Assembly: GCA_963704825.1 (NCBI GenBank)
Contig: CAVPHV010000014.1
Span: 124,001 to 188,000 of the forward strand
Length of the DNA stretch: 64,000 nucleotides
Origin: CAVPHV01 sp963704825
GTDB lineage: Bacteria > Actinomycetota > Acidimicrobiia > Spongiisociales > UBA5794
Reading direction: 5' to 3'
Shown piece after piece: positions 35,292 through 42,810 of this stretch; position 1 is the first letter of the stretch, and each line of letters starts with the position of its first letter. Under the pieces are notes generated by a model. That model saw nothing but the letters and a program-made list of their open reading frames with translations, was not told where the DNA came from and ran no database searches. The translations under genes and the position numbers were made by a program.

Positions 35292-35867
35292 TCAAAGCAC
35301 CGCCCCGAGTTCCGCCAGCTCATCCGGAGTGTCGATCGACCGCCACGATCGCCCGTCCTCGCCCCACCCTCGCCATTCGGCCTCGAGCACCGCCCGGAAG
35401 GGCAGATCGTCGAGAAGACGCTGAAGCGATGGCGTCGGATCGGTAGCCATCAGAGCAGTCAGCGGTTCGAGACAGTGTTCTCGATAGACGGCACAGAGCA
35501 CCTGGCGAGTACTTGCCGCCATCGGCACCACGGCCCCTCCGCGCAGTTGCAGCAGCGCGGTGACGCTCTCGGGGCGCAGCAGTGGCTGGTCGGTGGCGAC
35601 GAGTACGACGGGGCGGCCGGCAGCGATGCGAAGCGCAGTGAGTAGACCTGCCGCTGGGCCCCGGCCACCGGTGTCGTCGGGCACGGCGCGAATTCCGGCG
35701 ACGGGCTCGGCGCGACCCACCGCGACTACATCACAACCTGCGGCCTCGAGAGCGGCGGCGACATGGGTGATCAGGGGCCGGCCGTCCAATTCGGCCAATG
35801 CCTTGTCGGCTCCCATCCGGCGGCCGGCCCCGCCGGCGAGGATGGCCCCCAGCGGGCGGTCACTCAT
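35292..35867 (-). CDS. mobA: Molybdenum cofactor guanylyltransferase
   Basis: Adds GMP to molybdopterin to form the MGD cofactor of DMSO-reductase-family enzymes. LAGGAGRRMGADKAL is the nucleotide-binding signature; a TDQPLL block provides the metal Asp. 191 residues, normal. Overlaps the anti-sigma gene by 8 bases. A molybdopterin oxidoreductase that would need the cofactor lies at 44411-47170. Confidence 0.9.
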   Translation of the reverse strand: MSDRPLGAILAGGAGRRMGADKALAELDGRPLITHVAAALEAAGCDVVAVGRAEPVAGIRAVPDDTGGRGPAAGLLTALRIAAGRPVVLVATDQPLLRPESVTALLQLRGGAVVPMAASTRQVLCAVYREHCLEPLTALMATDPTPSLQRLLDDLPFRAVLEAEWRGWGEDGRSWRSIDTPDELAELGAVL

Positions 35868-36090
35868 CGCGTATCAACGCCCCACGGATCCGATCGCGGG
35901 CCTCGTCGGGCAGACGCAGGCGTCCGTGCTCGCGAGATGCCCGGCGGAGGTGCTCGGTGTCTTCGACCACCACGCGGCACGAGTCGCACGTCGCCAGGTG
36001 GGTTCCGGCTGCAGCCTCGAGCGCCTCGTCGGATTCGCCGTCGAGGAGTTCCGAGAGCACGTGCTCGAGCTGGTCACACGTGAGCTTCAC
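35860..36090 (-). CDS. Zinc-finger anti-sigma factor
   Basis: 76 residues with HLATCDSC, the Hx3CxxC motif of the anti-sigma zinc-binding domain (ZAS). No membrane segment, so it is a soluble type that may respond to redox stress. It overlaps the ECF sigma gene by 17 bases and mobA by 8. Confidence 0.85.
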   Translation of the reverse strand: MKLTCDQLEHVLSELLDGESDEALEAAAGTHLATCDSCRVVVEDTEHLRRASREHGRLRLPDEARDRIRGALIRDE

Positions 36091-36583
36091 TGAGGTACCC
36101 CTCGAGTTGGTCGCGCAGCTCGGCGCGGGCGCGGGTCAAGCGCATCTTGACCGCCGATTCCGACAGCTCCAGGATCTCTGCGACCTCTCGGGTGGAGAGT
36201 TCCTCGATGTCGCGCAACACGAACGCGGCGCGCAAGGTCGGGTTGAGTCCATTGATCGCTGCGTCCAGCCTGCGGGCGAGTTCACGTTCGAGTGCGGCTG
36301 CATCGGCGGGAGGACTGGTCCGGTCATCGAGCCGAGCCAGCTCCTCGGTCTCGGTCACGACGTCACGCCGCGTGCGGCTGATGGCGATGGTCTGGTGATA
36401 GCCGATGCGGTACACCCAGGCGGCGATTGGTCCGTCGCCCCGATACGGGGCGCGACCGCGCAGGATGGCAAGAAAGGTCTCCTGGACGGCGTCCTCGGCG
36501 AGGTGGCGATCGCGCAGCAGCCGGTAGGCGAGGGTGTAGACGCCGTCGGCGAGATCGTCGAAGAGGGAGATGACAGAAATCAT
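36074..36583 (-). CDS. ECF-type RNA polymerase sigma factor
   Basis: 169 residues: region 2 (LAYRLLRDRHLAEDAVQETF) and region 4 (LRDIEELSTREVAEILELSESAVKMRLTRAR, split over ~118-148). Coupled to the ZAS-type anti-sigma gene and mobA, and divergent from the sulfur-island genes starting at 36643, so it may control them. Confidence 0.92.
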   Translation of the reverse strand: MISVISLFDDLADGVYTLAYRLLRDRHLAEDAVQETFLAILRGRAPYRGDGPIAAWVYRIGYHQTIAISRTRRDVVTETEELARLDDRTSPPADAAALERELARRLDAAINGLNPTLRAAFVLRDIEELSTREVAEILELSESAVKMRLTRARAELRDQLEGYLSEAHV

Positions 36584-36642
36584 GTGACCGATGGCGAGGC
36601 TACCGCGTCATACCGGGTAGAGAACCAAGATGGAGGAATCTC

Positions 36643-36858
36643 GTGAAGCAGAACGAAGCCAGCTGGGACCGTATCGGTCGCATCCTGCTCGGTGTCATCT
36701 TGATTGCCATCGGCGTGTTTGCCGTCCAGGGCGTTGCCGGAGTGGTGTTGGCCGTTGTCGGCCTGATCCCGCTCGTCACCGGCGCCATGGGTTGGTGCCC
36801 GCTGTATGCCATCTTCAAGACCGGCACCCACAAATCCGAGGAGAACGTCGCGGCGTGA
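36643..36858 (+). CDS. DUF2892 inner-membrane protein
   Basis: 71 residues with two membrane segments (GRILLGVILIAIGVFAV and VVLAVVGLIPLVTGAMGWCP). The GWCPLY block is the hallmark of YgaP-type DUF2892 domains, often fused to rhodaneses. GTG start; the stop overlaps the next start (GTGA). First gene of the sulfur-related island. Confidence 0.85.
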   Translation: MKQNEASWDRIGRILLGVILIAIGVFAVQGVAGVVLAVVGLIPLVTGAMGWCPLYAIFKTGTHKSEENVAA

Positions 36859-37343
36859 CCGATCGCGGCGATCTATCCAGCTCGACACTCGGGGAGCTCC
36901 TGGGCGACCAGGAGCTCCCCGGCGTTGTGATGATCACCGCCCCACACTGCCCTCACTGCCGAGCCGTGGCGCCCATCGTCGAACGGGTGGCTGCGGCCTA
37001 TGCAGGGCGGGTGCAGGTGGTCGGGGTCGACGCTGCACGTTCACCCGAACGGGCCCGCGCCTTGAAGGTGAGGGGTACCCCAACGTTGCTGGCGGCCCGT
37101 GACGGAGTTGTCGTGGCCCGCCACGTCGGGGCCGGTGGCACGAGCGAGGTCGAGGGCGTCTTTGCCGCAGCCGTTGGCAACGGAGCCGGCGGCGGCATTG
37201 GTGCCACCAACCGCCGGCTGCGCACGGTCGCCGGCATCGCTGTGTTGATCATTGCCTGGCTCGCCGGCAACTGGATCCTGGCCGCGCTCGGCATCGCGTT
37301 CCTCGCAGCCGGCTGGTATGACCTGGTGATGTCCCGGCGGTAA
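36855..37343 (+). CDS. Thioredoxin-fold protein fused to a DUF2892-like membrane domain
   Basis: 162 residues. Thioredoxin-like domain with active site C32-P-H-C35 (MITAPHCPHCRAVAP) and cis-Pro region RGTPTLLAARDG, then a C-terminal two-helix membrane part resembling DUF2892 (VAGIAVLIIAWLAGNW). The redox domain is probably cytoplasmic. GTG start coupled to the DUF2892 gene. Likely handles thiol/persulfide redox in this cluster. Confidence 0.8.
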   Translation: MTDRGDLSSSTLGELLGDQELPGVVMITAPHCPHCRAVAPIVERVAAAYAGRVQVVGVDAARSPERARALKVRGTPTLLAARDGVVVARHVGAGGTSEVEGVFAAAVGNGAGGGIGATNRRLRTVAGIAVLIIAWLAGNWILAALGIAFLAAGWYDLVMSRR

Positions 37344-37423
37344 GCGGTGCCGTCAGCATATGCAGACCGACGCATGTTGCGCTTCCGGTACTGTGGACTG
37401 CTAGGAAGCCTCAGGAGGTCCCC

Positions 37424-38767
37424 ATGAAGATCACCAGCATTCGAACCAGCGGGCTGGGCGACGCCACCTACCTGGTTGCCCACGAAGGTGTTGGGGTCGT
37501 GGTCGATCCGCAGCGCGACATCGACCGTTTCGAGTCGGTGGCCGCAGACGGCGGCGTGGAAGTCCGCTTCATTCTCGAAACTCACCTCCACAATGACTAT
37601 GTGTCCGGCGGGCGGGACTTGGCGAAGCGCACCGGCGCCGAGCTGGTGATACCGGCTGCCGGGGCCGTGGCGTTCGACCACAAGCCCGCCTTCCACCTCG
37701 AGGACCTCGACGGCGGTCCGCTCACGGTGCGTCCGATTCACACGCCCGGGCATACCCCGGAGCACATGAGCTACCTCATTCTGATCGAAGGCGAGCCCAT
37801 TGCGGTGTTCAGCGGCGGCAGCCTGCTGGTTGGTGCCGCCGGGCGTCCCGATCTGCTTGGCCTTGATCGAGCCGAGCAATTGGCCCGCCTGCAATACATC
37901 TCGGTGAACCGCCTCGCCGAACTGCCCGACGATGTCGGGTTGTATCCAACCCACGGTGAGGGTTCGTTCTGCACCGTGACCGGTGCCGGCAAGGCGACAT
38001 CGACCATCGGTGCCGAGAAGCTCGACAACCCGGTGCTGCAGTATCCCGACGCCGATGCGTTCGTCGCGGGCCAGCTGGCCGGCCTCCAGCCCTACCCGGA
38101 CTACTACGCGTACATGGGTCCAATCAACCTGATGGGTCCAACGCCCTTGGCGCAGGCGATCGTTCCGGAGTTGGCTTCCGGTGAGATCCCCGCCGATGCC
38201 GCAGTTGTCGACATGCGGCCCCGTGCGGAGTTCGCCGCCGGCCACATCCCAGGTTCGGTCGGCATCGAGTACGGCGATCAGGTCGGGGTGTGGGCGGGGT
38301 GGCTGTTGCCATTCGACCAGCCGATCGTGTTGGTCGCAGACCGCGGACAGGATGTCGCCGAGGCCGTCGCCCAGTTCGGTCGGATCGGTTTTGACCATGT
38401 CGCCGGCGTGCTCTACGACGTCGCAGGCTGGGCGGAACGCAACGGCCCGCTCGCCACGTATCAGCAGGAGTCGGCGAAGGACCTGGCGGCGCGGATCGCG
38501 TCAGGCGAGGATGTTCAGGTGGTCGACGTGCGAGCGCCCAACGAGTGGGAGGAGTCGCGGGTCGACGGCTCCCTGTGGCGCTATGTACCGGACCTGCGCG
38601 ACGGCATGCCGGACGGACTCGACCCCGATCGGGAGGTCCACCTCATCTGCCGTACCGGGAACCGGGCGACCATCGCGTCGTCGCTGGTGCTCCAAGAAGG
38701 CTTCACGCCCGTCGTTGTTGCCGAAGGTGGTGTTGCAGAGGTGCTCACGGAGCTCAGCGCCGGGTGA
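37424..38767 (+). CDS. Metallo-beta-lactamase domain fused to two rhodanese domains
   Basis: 447 residues. N-terminal glyoxalase II-like domain with THLHNDYVSG and HTPGHTPEH metal ligands as in ETHE1-type persulfide dioxygenases, then rhodanese 1 with D306 where the active Cys should be (VADRGQ) and rhodanese 2 with C409 in ICRTGNRA. The first rhodanese is therefore probably structural. AGGAGG precedes the ATG. The next gene (SulP) overlaps its stop. Expected role: oxidation of persulfide sulfur to sulfite or sulfur transfer. Confidence 0.88.
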   Translation: MKITSIRTSGLGDATYLVAHEGVGVVVDPQRDIDRFESVAADGGVEVRFILETHLHNDYVSGGRDLAKRTGAELVIPAAGAVAFDHKPAFHLEDLDGGPLTVRPIHTPGHTPEHMSYLILIEGEPIAVFSGGSLLVGAAGRPDLLGLDRAEQLARLQYISVNRLAELPDDVGLYPTHGEGSFCTVTGAGKATSTIGAEKLDNPVLQYPDADAFVAGQLAGLQPYPDYYAYMGPINLMGPTPLAQAIVPELASGEIPADAAVVDMRPRAEFAAGHIPGSVGIEYGDQVGVWAGWLLPFDQPIVLVADRGQDVAEAVAQFGRIGFDHVAGVLYDVAGWAERNGPLATYQQESAKDLAARIASGEDVQVVDVRAPNEWEESRVDGSLWRYVPDLRDGMPDGLDPDREVHLICRTGNRATIASSLVLQEGFTPVVVAEGGVAEVLTELSAG

Positions 38768-40317
38768 ACGATCTCTCCGGCCGCGTTTCTGGCTGGGGGC
38801 TCTCCCTGCCGCGACCGGTATGGGGTGACCTCATTGCCGGGGTCAGCGTTGCCACCATCCTGATCCCGCAGGCAATGGCATACGCCGAACTCGCCGGACT
38901 GCCGGCCTTCGTCGGACTCATCGCGGCGGCGCTGCCTCCGATTGCCGCTGCCATTTTTGCCAGTTCGCCGTACCTGCAGACCGGCCCGGTGGCGATGACC
39001 TCCCTGCTCACGGCAGGAGCGCTGGCCGGCCTCGCCGTCCCTTTCAGCTCAGACTACATCAAGCTGGCCGCGCTACTGGCGCTCGTCGTCGGCGTCGTCA
39101 GGGCCGCCGTTGGGTTGCTACGGGCCGGTGCCGTGGCCTACTTGATGTCGCAGCCGGTGATCATGGGCTTCACCAGCGGCGCGGCCATTTTGATCATCGC
39201 CCAGCAGATTCCGACCGCGGTGGCGGTCAACCCGCCGGACGGGCGCGTGTTGCAGCGGGCCTGGTGGACGCTCATCCACCCGGGACAGTGGGAGACGGAG
39301 GCGGTGGTTATCTCGCTGCTCACCGCCGCGGTCATCATCATCGGACGTCGCATCTCCCCCCTGTTTCCCGGTGTGTTGATTGCGGTGGTGGGCGGCATCG
39401 TGTTCAGTGCGGTCTCCGACTACGCCGGGCCCATCCTCAAGGACGTGCCGTCCCGGCTTCCCAGCCTCAGCCTTGACCTCCCCTGGAACATGCTCGACGA
39501 GGTACTGCTGGCTGGAGCGGTCATTGCCATTGTCGGTTTTGCCGAACCGGCCTCGATTGCGCGCGCCTACGCGGCTCGCGAGCGAACGGTGTGGAGCCCG
39601 GATCGAGAGTTCTTGTCCCAGGGGGCTGCCAATCTCGTGTCCGGCCTATCTGGGGCCCTCCCCGTCGGCGGATCGTTTTCCCGAACCTCGGTCAACCACA
39701 TGGCCGGCGCCAAGACTCGCTGGAGTGGCGCTATCGCCGGTTTGGTGGTGTTCTTCTTCCTGCCGTTCGCGTCCGTTCTCGAACCGCTGCCGCGAGCGGT
39801 GCTGGCCGCCATCGTGATCACCGCCGTCGCCAAGCTGCTCAGGCTCGACCTGCTGGTCAAGCTGTGGATGTTCTCCAAACCGCAGGCACTGATTGCGTGG
39901 ATCACCTTTGGCGCCACGCTGGTCCTGGCGCCGCGCATCGACCTTGCGGTGCTGGTGGGGATCGTGACGGCAGTGGCGGTCCACCTGTGGCGCGAGAGCG
40001 AGGTTACGGTCGACCTCGAGGTCCGGCGCGACGGCACCGCCCGCCTTCATCCCGAGGGTGTGTTCTGGTTCGGGTCGGCTCCCGAACTGCAGAAGGTTCT
40101 CAACGACCTGCTCGTTGCTTATCCGGAAGCCAAACGGATCGAGATCGACCTCAGCGGCCTCGGTCGGATCGACTATTCCAGCGCCGTCGCACTGCGTGAG
40201 GTCGTCGACGATGCCAGAGAGGCCGGCCTCGGCGTCTACGTGATCGGCGTCCCCGACCACGCCAGAAGAATCCTGCGCGCCGTATGGGGCGACGAGCTGG
40301 AAGAGATCGAGCGCTAG
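38764..40317 (+). CDS. SulP-family anion transporter with STAS domain
   Basis: 517 residues: about 10-12 membrane segments with the SulP signature near the start (LIPQAMAYAELAGLP) and a C-terminal STAS domain (IDLSGLGRIDYSSAVALREV). SulP proteins move sulfate, bicarbonate or related anions. GTG 38764 overlaps the upstream stop. In this context sulfate is the most likely substrate. Confidence 0.88.
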   Translation: MNDLSGRVSGWGLSLPRPVWGDLIAGVSVATILIPQAMAYAELAGLPAFVGLIAAALPPIAAAIFASSPYLQTGPVAMTSLLTAGALAGLAVPFSSDYIKLAALLALVVGVVRAAVGLLRAGAVAYLMSQPVIMGFTSGAAILIIAQQIPTAVAVNPPDGRVLQRAWWTLIHPGQWETEAVVISLLTAAVIIIGRRISPLFPGVLIAVVGGIVFSAVSDYAGPILKDVPSRLPSLSLDLPWNMLDEVLLAGAVIAIVGFAEPASIARAYAARERTVWSPDREFLSQGAANLVSGLSGALPVGGSFSRTSVNHMAGAKTRWSGAIAGLVVFFFLPFASVLEPLPRAVLAAIVITAVAKLLRLDLLVKLWMFSKPQALIAWITFGATLVLAPRIDLAVLVGIVTAVAVHLWRESEVTVDLEVRRDGTARLHPEGVFWFGSAPELQKVLNDLLVAYPEAKRIEIDLSGLGRIDYSSAVALREVVDDAREAGLGVYVIGVPDHARRILRAVWGDELEEIER

Positions 40318-40345
40318 CTCGGCCGGAGGGCGGCAAGGGCGATCG

Positions 40346-41473
40346 CTACTCGCTCAGGGCGCACTCGTTGCGGCCGACCTCTAGCTCGATCGCCTCGTCG
40401 TGGGTGGGGATGTGCCAGCCCATGTTGACCTTGCGGATAGTTCCGTAGATCTCCGGTGCTTCACCGAGGTGGGACACGACGTAGGCGACGAAGGCGTCCT
40501 CGTCGTCCATCGACACCACCGGGTCGTTCACCAGCAAGTCGCCCAACGGGCGGCGCAGTGTGCCGTCGGTCTGGGACTCCAGCCGGCTCGTGTAGTGCGC
40601 CGGGCACACCTCGAGGTTGGGGTCGAGCGGAGCGAGTTGCTCGTGGATGGTGCGGAACAGGTCGCGGGCCCACGGGTCGGTCTCGCCGCCGAGGTCGGGG
40701 CGTCCGACGCCCGAAACGAAGACGGCATCACCCGTCATCAGGAAGCGACCGTCGACTTCGAGCGATGTAGAACCGGGGGTGTGGCCCGGCGTGGCGACGG
40801 AACGCACGACGACTTCCATGTCGCCGAATCGGAACTCCTCACCATCGTGCAGCGGGGCGTATTCGAAATGCGCCCCCTCGGCGTCGCCGGGGGCGATGTG
40901 ATAGGTGGCGCCGAACTCCGCTGCCATCTGAACCCCGAGCGACAAGTGGTCGGCGTGCAGATGTGTGTCGAACACGTCACTGATCTCGCAGCCCATCTCC
41001 TGGGCGACACCCTCGAACGCCGATGCATCTGCAGCCGGATCGATCACCGCCATGGTCTTGCCGCGTGAGCCGAGGGCATAGGAGAGACAGGCCTTGGCGA
41101 TGCGATCGAATTGGATGACGAATTTGTCCCCGTCGTCGTAGAGCATGCGCGGCACGAGGGTGCGGGCCCAGGCGTCCATTCCTCCGGCGAGGTTGTGCAT
41201 GTTGGGGAGGCCGACGACCTCGACCACGAGATCCGAAGAATCGCCGTGGGCGCAGACCACCACGACGTCGCGATCCTTTGGGACGATCTCGCGAATCTTC
41301 TCGTCCTCGGTGATTGCGGTCCAGTAGGGGATGTTGAGCGTGTCGAGTTCGGTTTTGCCCTCGATCTGCCACCGCTCGAACTGGTCCGGGGCGCGTACAT
41401 CGAGAATGAAGGGCGCCGCTGCGGTGTCTTCAACCCTGCGAGCCAACTCCTCGGTCGTAATGGGTCCGCTCAT
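40346..41473 (-). CDS. Rhodanese-metallo-beta-lactamase fusion, persulfide dioxygenase-like
   Basis: 375 residues. N-terminal rhodanese with Cys in VVVCAHGDSS, then an ETHE1-like domain with THLHADHLSLG, ATPGHTPGS, TGDAVFVSG and AHYTSR metal ligands. The reverse domain order from the fusion at 37424. ATG 41473 has GGGAGG six bases upstream. Likely oxidises glutathione-like or protein persulfide to sulfite using Fe(II). Divergent arrangement: downstream of the ArsR gene on the minus strand. Confidence 0.88.
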   Translation of the reverse strand: MSGPITTEELARRVEDTAAAPFILDVRAPDQFERWQIEGKTELDTLNIPYWTAITEDEKIREIVPKDRDVVVVCAHGDSSDLVVEVVGLPNMHNLAGGMDAWARTLVPRMLYDDGDKFVIQFDRIAKACLSYALGSRGKTMAVIDPAADASAFEGVAQEMGCEISDVFDTHLHADHLSLGVQMAAEFGATYHIAPGDAEGAHFEYAPLHDGEEFRFGDMEVVVRSVATPGHTPGSTSLEVDGRFLMTGDAVFVSGVGRPDLGGETDPWARDLFRTIHEQLAPLDPNLEVCPAHYTSRLESQTDGTLRRPLGDLLVNDPVVSMDDEDAFVAYVVSHLGEAPEIYGTIRKVNMGWHIPTHDEAIELEVGRNECALSE

Positions 41474-41565
41474 CAACACCCTCCCACCGGACAACATGCA
41501 GGTACGTGAATACGACCATAGTGGAGCCCGCCGGGCGGACACAAGGGGTTCTGTGACGGAGTCGT

Positions 41566-41880
41566 TCAGCTCGAGGTTGCAGTGCTGTGCTGCTCGGCCA
41601 TGACCTCGCGCAGTAGGTCCATCGCCGCGACGATCTTCATCGAGGTCAGCGAGTAGTAGGCCCACTGGCCCTCCTTGCGATAGCTGACAAGGCCCTTGTC
41701 GCGCAGCACGGCGAGATGCTGGGATACGTTGGCCTGCGGGATGCCCAGCTCCTCGACGAGCTCGGACACGGTGCGTTCGCCATCGCGCAGCCCGTTGATG
41801 ATGAGCAGTCGCTTCGGGTCGGCGAGGCCCTTGCACACGCTGGCGTGCAACTGGATCAGTTCCGCTCTGACGCTGGACAT
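41566..41880 (-). CDS. ArsR-family transcriptional regulator
   Basis: 104-residue winged helix: KGLADPKRLLIINGL, VSELVEELGIPQANVSQHLAVLRDKGLV and REGQWAYYSL-like wing. One Cys in helix 1 (SVCKGL). Related ArsR proteins in sulfur loci (BigR/SqrR) sense persulfides with two Cys; only one is seen here. ATG 41880 preferred. It is divergent from the DsrE-TusA genes and upstream of the rhodanese-MBL gene. Confidence 0.88.
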   Translation of the reverse strand: MSSVRAELIQLHASVCKGLADPKRLLIINGLRDGERTVSELVEELGIPQANVSQHLAVLRDKGLVSYRKEGQWAYYSLTSMKIVAAMDLLREVMAEQHSTATSS

Positions 41881-41998
41881 TTGCTGACTATGCCACATCC
41901 AAACCGGTGGGACCAACACGACCGTTTGACACCGCACCAGCGCGCCCACAAAGATGCACAACACTGCATATAGGCAGCGGAGCCGGTGGGAGGGTGTC
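41881..41998. promoter_or_regulatory. Divergent promoter region of the sulfur regulator
   Basis: On the plus strand TTGACA lies at 41926-41931 with AAAGAT 18 bases further on. The inverted repeat ATGCA...TGCAT (41954-41969) overlaps that region. On the minus strand TTGGTC and CATAGT stand 18 bases apart just upstream of the arsR ATG. Likely site of autoregulation. Confidence 0.45.
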
Positions 41999-42498
41999 AT
42001 GACGGTCATCGAAATCAAGCCCGACACTGCAGCAGAGGACGAGTCGCCGGCTCCGGCGACCTCGACAAAGCATGGCCGGTGAGCTGCTCGCCACCGCCGG
42101 TGCCGCCTACCGGAGGGACGTGACTGTCTTCTCCACCTTCTGGGGGCTGACCGTCATCCAGCGCCCCGACAGCCGGATCACCGGCGAGGACTGGCGCCAG
42201 AAGATGATGTCCGGTGTTCAAGCCCGGTTCGCCCGACAAGCTCCAGCTCTCCACCGTGGGGTTCGGTGGCCTGGGCGCCAGGATGATGAAGGGCCTTGCC
42301 GACGACGACAACGGCGCCTCTTTGCAGGACCTGCTCGAGGTGTCTCAGGAGCTCGGGGTCAAGCCGTGGTCGTGCCAGATGACGATGGACCTGACGGGTC
42401 TAGAGCCGCACGATCTGATGGATGGTCTCGGCCGGCCGGCTGGGGCCGGTTTGGTCATCAGCTTGATGAAACAGGCGTCGATCAGCCTGTTCATCTGA
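41999..42498 (+). pseudogene. DsrE/DsrF/DrsH-like protein, multiply frame-disrupted
   Basis: Pieces of one DsrE-like sulfur-relay protein appear in successive frames: MTVIEIKPDTAAED from ATG 41999, SGDLDKAWP at 42052-42078, ELLATAGAAYRRDVTVFSTFWG from 42081 and FKPGSPDKLQLSTVGF to ISLFI, ending at 42498. At least three shifts, and about ten residues before SGDLDK are missing. The conserved WSCQMTMD cysteine block survives. Either the gene is decayed or the local sequence has indel errors. AGGGAGGG precedes the ATG. Confidence 0.7.
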
Positions 42499-42532
42499 CG
42501 GGCCATACTGACCAACAGGAGGGTGAAGACCA

Positions 42533-42757
42533 ATGGCAGATCTGGTAGTTGACGCCCGTGGTTTGCAGTGTCCAATGCCCGTGATCAAAGTGAGCCAGGC
42601 AATGAACCAAGTTGATTCCGGACAGACGGTCGAACTGATTGCCTCGGACCGCGGGGCGCTTGCGGACATCCCGGCTTGGTCCAAAGACATGGGTCACAAA
42701 TTGACCGAACAGTTTGAAGAGAACGACCAGTACCACTTCGTGGTGACGAAGGCCTGA
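42533..42757 (+). CDS. TusA-family sulfurtransferase
   Basis: 74-residue TusA fold with the sulfur-carrying Cys at C13 in LQCPMPVIK and the C-terminal strand YHFVVTKA. TusA carries persulfide sulfur between proteins, commonly next to DsrE and rhodanese genes in sulfur oxidisers. GGAGGGTG upstream of the ATG. Between the DsrE-like remnant and the ferredoxin-NrfD gene. Confidence 0.92.
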   Translation: MADLVVDARGLQCPMPVIKVSQAMNQVDSGQTVELIASDRGALADIPAWSKDMGHKLTEQFEENDQYHFVVTKA

Positions 42758-42810
42758 GCCCACTCTCGGTACGGACGACTACGTACCGCGAACAACGGGA
42801 GGAGCGAGCC

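Noticed and set aside
42080..42082. TGA in the DsrE-like gene as a second selenocysteine codon
   Set aside because: It does not fall at the conserved Cys of the family and further frame breaks follow; decay or sequence error explains it better.
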